Source: an uncultured Christensenella sp.
Lineage (GTDB): Bacteria > Bacillota > Clostridia > Christensenellales > Pumilibacteraceae
NCBI GenBank assembly: GCA_910585955.1
Contig: CAJUGC010000001.1
Location: 232,575 to 280,122, forward strand
DNA: 47,548 bases
Reading direction: 5' to 3'
Under the pieces are notes generated by a model, which worked only from the letters and a program-made list of their open reading frames with translations, was not told the origin of the DNA and ran no database searches. The position numbers were made by a program, and so were the translations under genes. Below are positions 25,965 through 34,543 of this stretch, in pieces; positions within the stretch are counted from its first letter, which is position 1, and every line of letters begins with the position of its first letter.

Positions 25965-26831
25965 TTGCCCGTAATAATTTCGACTTTCGCCGAAGAGCTC
26001 GGCTCCGTGTGGGAAAGCATAGTAACTTTCTTCACCGGCGCAGGCTGGATAGTCGTCGAGGCTCTTGCCGCGCTCGTCATCGGCATAATAGTAATTCGCA
26101 TAGTTCATGCGCTTTTAAGGAAGATACTTTTGAAGCGCACTATGGACAATACCATTGCCAACTTTGTGCTCACCGTCGTACGGTTCGCGCTGTGGCTGTT
26201 CTTGTTCTTCATAATAGCGTCCATAATAAACGTCCCGCTTACCCCTCTCGTGACCGCGCTCGGTTCCATCGCTCTTGCCGTCGGTCTCGCGCTTAAGGAC
26301 TCTCTAACAAACCTTGCGAACGGCGTGCTCTTAATTGCGCAAAAACCTTTCGCCGAAGGACAATACGTCTCTATAGACGGCGTCGAGGGTACGGTAAAAT
26401 CCGTAGGGCTTCTTACGACCGAGCTTATTTCGCCCGATAACAAAAAAATAATAGTGCCGAACTCCAAAATAACTTCGGCGTGCATCACAAACTTTTCCGC
26501 AAAACCCACGCGCCGCGTCGATTGGGAGTTTTCGGCGTCATACGACAGCGACGTAGAGAAAGTCAAGTCCGTGCTTTTAAACGTCCTTGCCTCGCATGAA
26601 AAAATATTATCCGATCCCGCGCCTATGGTGCGCCTCAAAAGCCAAGGCGCAAGCGAAATAGTGTTCGTCGCGCGGGCATGGGTAAACAACGCCGACTATT
26701 GGGACGTTACCTGGGATATAAACGAACAGGCTTTCGCCGCCCTTAACGATGCCGGAATAGAGATACCTTATCCTCAGCTGGACGTCCATATCGACGACAA
26801 AAAATCAAAGAATAAGGAGAACGGCAGATGA
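25965..26831 (+). CDS. mscS: Small-conductance mechanosensitive channel MscS
   Basis: A 288-residue membrane channel, close to the usual MscS length. Three N-terminal hydrophobic segments are followed by the pore-lining and beta-domain signature: GLALKDSLTNLANGVLLIAQ, then FAEGQYVSIDGVEGTV, IVPNSKI and the cytoplasmic vestibule. It opens under membrane tension to release solutes during osmotic downshift. The start is TTG at 25965 with GGAGGT eight bases upstream; no ATG fits the domain start. Its stop overlaps the next gene by ATGA, so the two are coupled. Confidence 0.92.
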   Translation: MPVIISTFAEELGSVWESIVTFFTGAGWIVVEALAALVIGIIVIRIVHALLRKILLKRTMDNTIANFVLTVVRFALWLFLFFIIASIINVPLTPLVTALGSIALAVGLALKDSLTNLANGVLLIAQKPFAEGQYVSIDGVEGTVKSVGLLTTELISPDNKKIIVPNSKITSACITNFSAKPTRRVDWEFSASYDSDVEKVKSVLLNVLASHEKILSDPAPMVRLKSQGASEIVFVARAWVNNADYWDVTWDINEQAFAALNDAGIEIPYPQLDVHIDDKKSKNKENGR

Positions 26832-27397
26832 TGTGCGAATTTACCGTAAATCAAATAATTTCCGCGATTGCCGCGCCCATACTCATAGTCTTACTAGTGC
26901 TCGTGCTTATAGTGCTCGTATCGAAACGTAACAAAACCGATACTCTCGCGTCGCTTGCTTACGAGCTTCAAAATCTCGTACACGCCTGCAAAAAGCATAA
27001 TCCCGACTTAAAGGAACTTCGCTTCCTCGATTCCGCAGGCGCGAAATGCGCGCTTTTATGCGACCGCGCGGTAGGTCAGCAAAATCAAGACATAGGCCCG
27101 GTTCCCGACCACATAGCCGCCGCACGCAAGATTTTATCCGCGCTTTATGCGGCTAAAACACCGGCAAGCGAGTGCGACAAATATCTCGACCTTGCCGTCA
27201 TTCAACTCGAAAGCGCCTACTCTTTCCTTATAAACACACTCGGCATAACCGCCGCTCCGCCGACGGCAAGTCTCAAATTCTTTTCGTCGAATATGCGCAG
27301 CGACAATGCACGCAAGTTCCTCGATTCCCTAAACGTCGCGGAAAAGCCTTCGCAAGAGGAAGTTCCCGCCGTCAACACTGCCGACGACGAAGAATAA
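26828..27397 (+). CDS. Single-helix membrane protein of unknown function, co-transcribed with mscS
   Basis: A 189-residue protein with one N-terminal membrane helix (~9-33, rich in Ile, Leu and Val) and a cytoplasmic-looking helical domain (~40-150), then an acidic tail (VNTADDEE). No family is recognised. The start overlaps the mscS stop, so it is translationally coupled, and a strong terminator follows. It may modulate or localise the channel, but this rests on context only. Confidence 0.8.
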   Translation: MMCEFTVNQIISAIAAPILIVLLVLVLIVLVSKRNKTDTLASLAYELQNLVHACKKHNPDLKELRFLDSAGAKCALLCDRAVGQQNQDIGPVPDHIAAARKILSALYAAKTPASECDKYLDLAVIQLESAYSFLINTLGITAAPPTASLKFFSSNMRSDNARKFLDSLNVAEKPSQEEVPAVNTADDEE

Positions 27398-27420
27398 ATC
27401 TCCTCACCCAAGCAACTCAC

Positions 27421-27459
27421 AAAAAAAGCGCGATTGCGCTTTTTTTAATTTTTTTTTGA
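27421..27459 (+). terminator. Terminator of the mscS operon
   Basis: AAAAAAAGCGC (27421-27431), loop GATT and GCGCTTTTTTT (27436-27446), followed by another run of nine T. The gap beyond it holds a second inverted repeat, GGGCGTG/CACGCCC (about 27484-27509), near the end of the convergent ECF gene. Confidence 0.92.
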
Positions 27460-27561
27460 CAAGGCAAGCGAGCATTTGCGAAAGGGCGTGCACTTCTTCG
27501 TACACGCCCCGAGAAAAGCGGAGCTTAACGCCGTATTGCGCCGCATATAAGCCCTCGAGCT

Positions 27562-28149
27562 TTAACGGTTTTTGCCCGAGGACAAAAACTCAAGCGTCGG
27601 CAATTTCGGCGCTACGATAAGAGCTATGGCGACGGAGACGGCGACTTGAATAAGTGAGCCGACAAGAGTCGCAGCTCCCGCGACTAATGCCGCAATCATC
27701 AAAGAACCTTCGACTTGCATATATCCGACGAGCACGAGCACGAAATCGGCAAGGAAATATCCGACGACGACTATTACCGCGCCGACGACAAAAGAAACTA
27801 CGGCACGCAGATAGACGCTCTTTTTGGTAAATACGCACTTAAATACCAGGGCGCAGACAAATCCCTCGCATCCCTTTATGATCATCGTGAACGGCGCGTA
27901 GACGACATAGCCCGAAACTATATCGGCAAGCGCGGGTCCTATCGCGCCGACGACGGTTGCGCCGAGCGGTCCGAGCACGACGGACGAAACCATAACTACC
28001 GCGTCGCCGAAATTGACGTAGCCGATTCCGACGGGGATCTGAATGAGAAAAGTCGCGACGAATGCGAGCGCCGTGAGCGTCGCCGTCATGACTATGTAAA
28101 ATGTGCTTACTCTTCTTTTCGCGCCTTCGCGCGCGTCCTTAATCGACAT
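27562..28149 (-). CDS. ECF transporter substrate-specificity (S) component
   Basis: A 195-residue membrane protein with five to six hydrophobic segments. The early stretch GYVNFGDAVVMVSSVVLGP followed by PALADI is typical of the ECF S-component superfamily (ECF_trnsprt/HmpT-like). S components capture a vitamin or similar micronutrient and join a shared EcfA/A'/T energising module, which is not in this window. The substrate cannot be told from sequence alone, and no riboswitch is seen upstream. The ATG at 28149 follows GGAAGGGAAGGGG; an earlier ATG at 28176 would place that site inside the gene. It lies about 40 bases downstream of rplI and is probably co-transcribed with it. Confidence 0.82.
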   Translation of the reverse strand: MSIKDAREGAKRRVSTFYIVMTATLTALAFVATFLIQIPVGIGYVNFGDAVVMVSSVVLGPLGATVVGAIGPALADIVSGYVVYAPFTMIIKGCEGFVCALVFKCVFTKKSVYLRAVVSFVVGAVIVVVGYFLADFVLVLVGYMQVEGSLMIAALVAGAATLVGSLIQVAVSVAIALIVAPKLPTLEFLSSGKNR

Positions 28150-28190
28150 AATGCCCCTTCCCTTCCGAACTGCCATGATCGACTTTCAAA

Positions 28191-28634
28191 TCAAAGAGAT
28201 ACGACGTTTACCGTTAGCGTCGCCGTAACTTCGGCGTACGGTTTTACAGTCACTTTATGCACGCCGAGCGTCTTTATCGGCGATGTAAGCACTATCTTTC
28301 TCTTATCCACCTCTATACCTGCGGCTTTGAGCGCATCCGCCACGTTCTGCGAATTGAGCGCGCCGTAAAGCTTGCCGTTTTCGCCAGTCTTTATGGGAAC
28401 GGTTACGGTCGTCGCATCGAGCTTTTTCTTAAGTTCGAGCGCCGCCGCCTTTTCCTCGGCTTTTCGCTGACGCTCGGCAGCTTTCTGGCGGTTCAAAATG
28501 TTCATATTCGCATCGTTTGCTTCTATCGCAAGATTGTTTTTAAAAAGAAAATTGCGTGCGTAACCGTCCGATACGTTTACGACGTCGCCCTTTTTGCCCT
28601 GTGCCTTTACGTCCTGTGTGAGAATAACTTTCAC
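28191..28634 (-). CDS. rplI: 50S ribosomal protein L9
   Basis: A 147-residue protein matching bacterial L9 over its full length: N-terminal domain MKVILTQDVKAQGKKGDVV with GYARNFLFKNNLA, a long Lys/Glu/Ala connecting helix (~45-75) and a C-terminal domain. It binds 23S rRNA near the base of the L1 stalk. The start is GTG with AAAGGAGA six bases upstream, behind a good promoter. The usual partners (rpsF, ssb, rpsR, dnaB) are absent nearby. Confidence 0.97.
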   Translation of the reverse strand: MKVILTQDVKAQGKKGDVVNVSDGYARNFLFKNNLAIEANDANMNILNRQKAAERQRKAEEKAAALELKKKLDATTVTVPIKTGENGKLYGALNSQNVADALKAAGIEVDKRKIVLTSPIKTLGVHKVTVKPYAEVTATLTVNVVSL

Positions 28635-28693
28635 TGTCTGTCTCCTTTCGCTCTCGCGGCGCGGTCTTTTACCGCAACCTCTGCTTTTTCGTT

Positions 28694-28722
28694 ATTTTAC
28701 AACTTTACGCAGTCAAAGTCAA
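28694..28722 (-). promoter_or_regulatory. Promoter of rplI-ECF
   Basis: Minus strand: TTGACT (28717-28722), a 17-base spacer and TAAAAT (28694-28699). The spacer holds a second TTGACT, too close to act as the -35. Confidence 0.65.
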
Positions 28723-28758
28723 GGCATTTGCCCGCACGCCGAAAAATTGCCGAATTAT

Positions 28759-29736
28759 CTAAAAACCCAGCGCAAATACAACGGCCTCGGTAGCCGTTCC
28801 GAGAGCCGCGCCGAACACAGCGAGCAATGCCAAAATCATAAAATTCTCCTTCATGCGCCTATTTTCCTTAAAGAGAACGGCAAGCCCGAGTCCTGCGTTT
28901 ACCGACAGTCCCGCCACCGCGCCGCCGAGCGAAAGCGTCCCCACGCCGTAAAGCTCTGCGATGGCAACGGACGACGCGCAATTGGGAATAAGACCGATAA
29001 CCGTCGCTACGAGCGGCTGTAAAAAACGAACGCTCGACATGAACGAGGCAAGCCTCTCCTCGGTAATAAAAAATATGACTACGCCGAGCAAAAGATTGAC
29101 GGCGAGAATGTACAGCGACACCGTGAGCGTATGTACGAGCGGATGCCACAAAAACCTGTCCAGAAGTATCTTTCTGTTTGTTTTCTTGCGAGCAGCCTCG
29201 TTCTCTTCCCTTTGCGCGACACTTTCGTCTCCTTGCGTATGCTCGAGTTTATGTTTATTTTCCTCGTCAACGAGAGAGTGCCCGTGACAGCCGACAACAT
29301 GGAAGCTTTCGCCTTCGGCTGTATCTACGATATTCTTTTTATCGCGGCGCGACAATACTATCGACACCGAATAGCCTATTATCAGAGCGCCTAAAAACTT
29401 CACTGCGAGAAGAGGTAACAGACGCGCCGCCGACGTCGGCGAAGAAAGCAAAATGGGAATAGCCTCGTCGCTTGTAGCAACGAATACGGCAAGAAGCGTC
29501 CCCATGCCGATATGACGCGACGAATACATTTTAGCGGCGACGACAGAGAAACCGCACTGCGGCAGCAGTCCGACACCTGCGCCTATAAGGGGAGCAAAAC
29601 CCCCTTTAAGCGCTTTTTCCGCGCGTATTTTTCCCACAACAGTATGCTCGAGCAGTTCTATAAGTACGTTCGCGGCAAATAGCAACGGCATGAGCTTTAA
29701 TGTATCCAAGACTGCGTCCGCAAGAATTTCGAGCAT
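28759..29736 (-). CDS. Putative 10TM heavy-metal exporter / manganese transporter-like protein (ArsP_2 type)
   Basis: A 325-residue integral membrane protein. Two homologous halves each contain a Gly/Pro/Cys motif: GLLPQCGFSVVAAKMY with ATSDEAIP in the first, and GLIPNCASSVAIAELY in the second. This matches the putative 10TM heavy-metal exporter family (PF11449). A His/Glu-rich loop (CHGHSLVDEENKHKLEHTQ, mid-protein) lies between the halves and may bind metal. The family is poorly characterised; arsenical or manganese export is the usual guess. The ATG at 29736 follows AAAAGGAG. A longer reading from 29808 would run through the promoter. Confidence 0.8.
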   Translation of the reverse strand: MLEILADAVLDTLKLMPLLFAANVLIELLEHTVVGKIRAEKALKGGFAPLIGAGVGLLPQCGFSVVAAKMYSSRHIGMGTLLAVFVATSDEAIPILLSSPTSAARLLPLLAVKFLGALIIGYSVSIVLSRRDKKNIVDTAEGESFHVVGCHGHSLVDEENKHKLEHTQGDESVAQREENEAARKKTNRKILLDRFLWHPLVHTLTVSLYILAVNLLLGVVIFFITEERLASFMSSVRFLQPLVATVIGLIPNCASSVAIAELYGVGTLSLGGAVAGLSVNAGLGLAVLFKENRRMKENFMILALLAVFGAALGTATEAVVFALGF

Positions 29737-29768
29737 CGCTACTCCTTTTTCGAAAAACTTATACTGCC

Positions 29769-29797
29769 ATTTTACCACAAAATAAACCGCCTTGCAA
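29769..29797 (-). promoter_or_regulatory. Promoter of the metal exporter-like gene
   Basis: Minus strand: TTGCAA (29792-29797), a 17-base spacer and an extended -10, TGGTAAAAT (TAAAAT at 29769-29774). Confidence 0.6.
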
Positions 29798-29851
29798 GAT
29801 TTCCGCACATATCGACAAGTAAAATTTTCGCCAATTTCTCTCTTTTTTCGC

Positions 29852-29881
29852 TTGCCGAACCGCGGGCGATTGTGCTATTAT
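29852..29881 (+). promoter_or_regulatory. Promoter of the hydrogenase/sensor operon
   Basis: TTGCCG (29852-29857), an 18-base spacer and an extended -10, TGCTATTAT (TATTAT at 29876-29881). AAAGGGAG precedes the first gene. Confidence 0.55.
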
Positions 29882-29940
29882 TTATAAGGATATAAAATAC
29901 GACGCATACCGCAAATCGGTCGGCGTCAAAGGGAGAACTT

Positions 29941-30192
29941 ATGGTAATACAAATCTGCATAGGAAGCGCCTGTCATCTTCGCGGCTCGTACGACGTCATA
30001 GAGCAGCTCAAAAGCTTCATAGCCGAGGATAAACTCGAGGATAAGATCACGCTTAAAGCGAGTTTCTGCCTCGGACACTGCGGCGAACACGTCACGATGA
30101 AGGTAAACGGGGAATTCCTCGACGGTGTAACGCCCGCAAACGTAAAGGATATTTACATAAACACACTGAAACCCGCCGCTCTCGGAGAATAA
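29941..30192 (+). CDS. Thioredoxin-like [2Fe-2S] ferredoxin (NuoE/HndA-like), first gene of an hfs-like operon
   Basis: An 83-residue protein with the cysteine pattern of thioredoxin-like [2Fe-2S] proteins: CIGSAC near the N terminus and CLGHC in the middle. It is much shorter than NuoE and consists only of the cluster domain. It would carry electrons in the cytoplasm. The next gene starts four bases after its stop, so it is tightly linked to the hydrogenase-like proteins. The gene order matches the hfsABCD cluster of thermophilic Clostridia as I remember it, where this would be HfsA; that naming needs an alignment. Confidence 0.85.
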   Translation: MVIQICIGSACHLRGSYDVIEQLKSFIAEDKLEDKITLKASFCLGHCGEHVTMKVNGEFLDGVTPANVKDIYINTLKPAALGE

Positions 30193-30196
30193 TGCG

Positions 30197-31870
30197 ATGG
30201 CATATCTGAACTTCAATTCGTCAAACTGCCGCAATTGTTATAAGTGCCTGCGCGAGTGTCCCGTAAAAGCAATAAGCGTATTGGACGACAAAGCGCAGAT
30301 AAACGAAGAGCTGTGTATTCTTTGCGGACACTGCGTCGGCTCCTGCCGGTTCAACGCAAAAGTGATTGCAAGCGACATCGAGAAAGTGCGCGATCTCATA
30401 AAACGCAAGCGCGTTTTCGTTTCGCTTGCGCCGTCGTTCGTTTCGTCGTTCGACGTAAAAGGCTTTACGGCAATGGAGAAAGCTCTTAAGACGCTCGGTT
30501 TTGAATTTATCGAGGAAACCGCAGTCGGAGCAGCCGCCGTTACGAATGAATATAAAAAGCTCCTGTCGGGCGGCAAATACCGCAATCTTATCGCTTCCGC
30601 CTGTCCCGCGACGGTGCGACTCATAGCGCAGTACTACCCCGACGCGCTTCCTTTCCTCGCCCCCGTAGACAGCCCGATGGTTGCGCACGCGCGCCAGCTT
30701 AAAAAGGCGCATAAAGACTGCGCAGTGGTATTCGTCGGTCCTTGCCTTGCGAAAAAACGCGAAGCCGCCGAAAGCGGGTTCGTCGACGCCGTGCTCACGT
30801 TCGAGGAACTCGAAACGATGTTTAAAGAAGCGGGCATAACTCCCGATCCTTCGCTCGAGGACGATAAGGACGCTTTGCGAGCACGCTACTATCCGATAAA
30901 TCGCGGTATAATCAAGTCGTTCGACGGATTCGTCGACGGCTACGAATACCTTTCGGTGGACGGTGTAAACCGCTCGAGAAACGTACTCGAAAATATAACC
31001 ACGCTTGAGGGAATGTTCATAGAAATGCACGCGTGCGAGTTCTCCTGCATAAACGGTCCTTGCGCGCTTACGCCAAAAAAAGGAGGACTTTTCAAAGCGA
31101 CCGAGCAGGTGCGCGAATATACGCGAAGCGGTCTTTCGGATAAAGCCCACCCTCTTCGCGACGGAGAATATACGCACAAATACGAACGCATTCCCATGCG
31201 GCTCATAACTCCTCCCGATTACGAGATCCGCACAATACTCGAAGCAACGGGAAAATTCAAGCCCGAGGACGAACTGAACTGCGGCGCGTGCGGTTATCCG
31301 ACCTGCCGCGACAAGGCAATCGCCGTCTACAACGGCATGGCGCAAATAGATATGTGCGTACCGTATATGCGCGAGAAAGCCGAAAGTCTTTCTTTTGACA
31401 TAATTCAAAATTCTCCGAACGGCATACTCGCCGTGGACGAAAGCTTCCGCATAACAGATATAAACGAGCAGGCCGCACGCCTACTGTCCATTCCGAGAAA
31501 CAGCTGCAAGGGAGAACTCATAGAAAGATACTTCAATCCCACCGACTTCTACATAGTCGCTTCGGACGGAAAAGCCGTCGACGACAAAAAAATGAAACTC
31601 GAAAAATCGGGCGCGTGGGTGGAGATGAGCATACGCAAGGTAAGCGGTCAAAATCTTTTGTTCTGCATAATGAAAGATATAACCGCCGAGATAGAGGACA
31701 AATCCCGTCTCGATAAGCTCAAAGAGGACACCTACCGCACGACCGACGAAGTCATAGGAAAACAGATGCGCGTCGTTCAGGAGATCGCTTCCCTACTCGG
31801 CGAGACGGCGGCGGAGACAAAAATAGCTCTTTTAAAGCTCAAGAACACTCTGAAAACGGAGGAAGAGTGA
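30197..31870 (+). CDS. [FeFe]-hydrogenase-like sensor protein with PAS domain
   Basis: A 557-residue protein. In order: two [4Fe-4S] ferredoxin motifs (C11, C14, C17, C21 and CILCGHCVGSC), a hydrogenase large-subunit-like domain (~75-330), a further four-cysteine Fe-S domain (CGACGYPTC with a later Cys) and a PAS domain (~405-515) with a helical tail. The H-cluster loops are altered: L1 reads SACPATV, L2 VGPCLAKK and L3 HACEFSCINGPC, without the GGG of the catalytic enzymes. It is therefore more likely a redox or hydrogen sensor than a bulk hydrogenase. It overlaps the phosphatase gene by ATGA. This matches HfsB-type proteins, in which PAS is thought to relay the signal. Confidence 0.87.
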   Translation: MAYLNFNSSNCRNCYKCLRECPVKAISVLDDKAQINEELCILCGHCVGSCRFNAKVIASDIEKVRDLIKRKRVFVSLAPSFVSSFDVKGFTAMEKALKTLGFEFIEETAVGAAAVTNEYKKLLSGGKYRNLIASACPATVRLIAQYYPDALPFLAPVDSPMVAHARQLKKAHKDCAVVFVGPCLAKKREAAESGFVDAVLTFEELETMFKEAGITPDPSLEDDKDALRARYYPINRGIIKSFDGFVDGYEYLSVDGVNRSRNVLENITTLEGMFIEMHACEFSCINGPCALTPKKGGLFKATEQVREYTRSGLSDKAHPLRDGEYTHKYERIPMRLITPPDYEIRTILEATGKFKPEDELNCGACGYPTCRDKAIAVYNGMAQIDMCVPYMREKAESLSFDIIQNSPNGILAVDESFRITDINEQAARLLSIPRNSCKGELIERYFNPTDFYIVASDGKAVDDKKMKLEKSGAWVEMSIRKVSGQNLLFCIMKDITAEIEDKSRLDKLKEDTYRTTDEVIGKQMRVVQEIASLLGETAAETKIALLKLKNTLKTEEE

Positions 31871-33027
31871 TGTCTTTCGTAGATTACGGTCATGTCTCTC
31901 TGAATAAAAAGCACGAGGAACTGTGCGGCGACAACGTCGAACACACCGTATCGAACGGCGTGCATACTTTCGTGCTCGCAGACGGATTGGGAAGCGGCGT
32001 AAAAGCCAATATCCTCGCGACTCTCACGAGCAAGATTCTCTGCACGATGGCTGCGGCAAACATTCCGCTGTCCGACTGTATCGACACCATTATCGACTCT
32101 CTGCCCGTCTGCAAAGTGCGCGGCGTGGCATATGCGACCTTTACCGTGATTTCCATAAACGAACACGGCGAAGGGTATCTCGTCGAATACGATAATCCGC
32201 CGGCAATATATATACGCGACGGCAAGCTCGTTCCTCTCGAACGAACCGAGCGCATCTATGCCGATAAAAAAGTTTATTTTTCTTCCGTCAAAATGAACGA
32301 AGGCGATCAGATCATTACGACGAGCGACGGGGTCGTCCATGCCGGCATAGGAATGTCGTTGAACTTCGGCTGGGACATAGCCGAGATCCGCGAGTTCATG
32401 GAAATACACTACGATAAGTACGGCGCGGCAATGACCGCAGCTTCCGTACTTGCAAATGCCTGCTACTCTCTTTACGGCAAGGAGTGCGGCGACGACACAA
32501 GCGTTCTTTGCGTAAAGCTCATGCCTACACGTCCTACCAATATAATGATAGGTCCGCCGGTCGACCCTTCCCGAGACGAAATGGTCGTGGGAGAATTTCT
32601 CGCAAGTCCGGGTAAGCACGCGGTCTGCGGCGGCACAAGTTCGCAGGTGGTCGCGCGCGTCATGGGCAAGGAACTCACAAGCTCGTTCGACTTTCCCGAC
32701 CGCGACGTCCCGCCGATAGGCTACATCGACGGTATAGACCTTGTATGCGAGGGCGTGCTTACGCTTAAAAAAATGCTTTATTATGCCGAGCAATACGCCA
32801 GTCCCTCATATCCCGAGATAAAACAGTTCGGAGGCAAAGACGGCGCGTCGCTGCTTGCAAAATTGCTTCTGTGTTCGAGCAGCGACATAAATATTTTCGT
32901 AGGGCGCAACGTAAACCTCGCACACGAAGGACTTGCGATAGACAACAAGTCGAAGCTCGACATCGTAGTAAAGCTTTTAAACATACTGACAAAGCTCGGC
33001 AAACGCGTGCAGATAAAATACTACTGA
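31867..33027 (+). CDS. SpoIIE-type PP2C-family serine phosphatase
   Basis: A 386-residue protein. The PP2C/SpoIIE core is visible in its metal-binding motifs: FVLADGLGSG near residue 37, TSDGV around 158 and CGDDTSVLCV around 211. The remaining ~170 residues form an extra C-terminal domain with no assigned family. These enzymes remove phosphate from Ser/Thr of regulatory proteins such as anti-anti-sigma factors. It is translationally coupled to the PAS hydrogenase-like sensor, so sensor-to-phosphatase signalling is a reasonable reading. The target is unknown; no anti-sigma or STAS gene lies nearby. Confidence 0.87.
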   Translation: MMSFVDYGHVSLNKKHEELCGDNVEHTVSNGVHTFVLADGLGSGVKANILATLTSKILCTMAAANIPLSDCIDTIIDSLPVCKVRGVAYATFTVISINEHGEGYLVEYDNPPAIYIRDGKLVPLERTERIYADKKVYFSSVKMNEGDQIITTSDGVVHAGIGMSLNFGWDIAEIREFMEIHYDKYGAAMTAASVLANACYSLYGKECGDDTSVLCVKLMPTRPTNIMIGPPVDPSRDEMVVGEFLASPGKHAVCGGTSSQVVARVMGKELTSSFDFPDRDVPPIGYIDGIDLVCEGVLTLKKMLYYAEQYASPSYPEIKQFGGKDGASLLAKLLLCSSSDINIFVGRNVNLAHEGLAIDNKSKLDIVVKLLNILTKLGKRVQIKYY

Positions 33028-33067
33028 TAAGAAATACCCGAAATAAAGAGAGGAATCGATTAAATAT

Positions 33068-34510
33068 ATGGATAGAGTTTTCGATACAAAAGTACAGGTA
33101 CTCAAATATTCGGTTCTCAAGTCGCTGATAAGGCGCGCTTACGAGAGCGAAAAAAGCCTCGAGCTTGCCCCGTACGAGATCCCCAAGGAGATAGTGCCCG
33201 GTCCCAAGACCGATATGCGCTGCTGTATTTACAAAGCGCGTGCCGTCGTCGAAGAGCGCGTGCGCATGGCTATGGGCGGAAACAAGGATAACCCCAATAT
33301 AATAGAGGTTTTGCCCGTCGCCTGCGACGAGTGCCCCATTGCAAGCTATTACGTCACTCCCGCCTGCCGCGGCTGTATAAACCACCGCTGCATGGACGTA
33401 TGTCCCGCAGGCGCGATAACGATAGACGGTCAGGCGAAAATAGACGAAACCAAGTGCCTCAACTGCGGCAAATGCGCAAAGGCATGCCCGTACAAGGCGA
33501 TCATAGAGTTCACCCGTCCGTGCATAACGAGCTGTAAGATAGGAGCGCTCAAGATAGACGAGGATAAAAAAGCAAAGATAGACAACGACAAGTGCGTCAT
33601 GTGCGGCGCGTGCGTCTACTCCTGCCCGTTCGGCGCGATAACCGATAAGTCGTTTGTCTTAGACCTCGTGGATATTTTGAAGGAAGCGGAAAAGACGGGA
33701 CGAAAAGTGTACGCTCTCATAGCGCCCGCGATAGTAAGCCAATTCAAGTACGCGAAAATAGAGCAGATAGTCGAGGGAATAAAAATGCTCGGCTTCCACA
33801 ACGTCATCGAAACGGCAATGGGCGCAGACATAACGCTTCACAAGGAGCTTAACGAACTCAAGGAAGTCGACAAACTCACGACCTCGTGTTGCCCGTCCTT
33901 TGTCATGTACATAGAAAAGCACTTCCCGCAGCTCGCGAAATATATCTCGCACTCTCCGTCCCCCATGGTCGAAGCGGCGAAACTTATCAAGCGCACGAGT
34001 CCCGACAGCAAGGTCGTATTCATAGGTCCCTGCTCGTCCAAAAAGCACGAATACAAGCTTGAAAAAACGGGCGGCGCAGTGGACTGCGTAATCTCGTTCG
34101 AGGAACTTCAGGCTTTCCTCGACGCGCGCGACATAGACGTGTCCACTCTTCCCGAAAGCCCTTTGAACAACGCGTCGTTCTACGGAAGAATTTTCGCAAA
34201 GAGCGGCGGCATAGCTCAAGGCGTATCCGAACTCAAGGAAAAATACGGCATCACCAAAGAGATCTGCCCCATCGCTCTCAACGGTCTCGAAGAAATAAAG
34301 CTCGCCATGCTCAAGATGAAAGCGGGCAAGCTCCCCGAAAACTTCATAGAGGGCATGGCTTGCGTAGGCGGCTGTCTAAACGGCGCGCTATGTCTGCATC
34401 ATGAGGAAAAGAACGTCCGCGACGTAGACAAATACGGACAAATGGCAAAGGAAAAAGACATATCGGGCTCGGTCGCTCTGTACAACATGACGCTCGACAA
34501 CAAAAATTAA
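33068..34510 (+). CDS. [FeFe] hydrogenase, monomeric ferredoxin-linked type (group B-like)
   Basis: A 480-residue protein. The N-terminal region has extra cysteines (DECPIASYY, CRGCINHRCMDVCP), then two [4Fe-4S] ferredoxin motifs (CLNCGKCAKACP and CVMCGACVYSCP), then a hydrogenase large-subunit domain. H-cluster loops: L1 TSCCPSF, L2 FIGPCSSKK, L3 EGMACVGGCLNG. The cysteines that hold the active site are therefore present, while the surroundings are those of group B enzymes and not the classic group A. It would make or oxidise H2 with ferredoxin. It is the last of the four-gene cluster, and purF follows after a short gap. Confidence 0.88.
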   Translation: MDRVFDTKVQVLKYSVLKSLIRRAYESEKSLELAPYEIPKEIVPGPKTDMRCCIYKARAVVEERVRMAMGGNKDNPNIIEVLPVACDECPIASYYVTPACRGCINHRCMDVCPAGAITIDGQAKIDETKCLNCGKCAKACPYKAIIEFTRPCITSCKIGALKIDEDKKAKIDNDKCVMCGACVYSCPFGAITDKSFVLDLVDILKEAEKTGRKVYALIAPAIVSQFKYAKIEQIVEGIKMLGFHNVIETAMGADITLHKELNELKEVDKLTTSCCPSFVMYIEKHFPQLAKYISHSPSPMVEAAKLIKRTSPDSKVVFIGPCSSKKHEYKLEKTGGAVDCVISFEELQAFLDARDIDVSTLPESPLNNASFYGRIFAKSGGIAQGVSELKEKYGITKEICPIALNGLEEIKLAMLKMKAGKLPENFIEGMACVGGCLNGALCLHHEEKNVRDVDKYGQMAKEKDISGSVALYNMTLDNKN

Positions 34511-34543
34511 AGACATCGTAACCCACAAACGGAGGATATAACA

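Noticed and set aside
28150..28176. Upstream ATG for the ECF S component
   Set aside because: It would put the ribosome binding site GGAAGGGAAGGGG inside the gene; the ATG at 28149 fits better.
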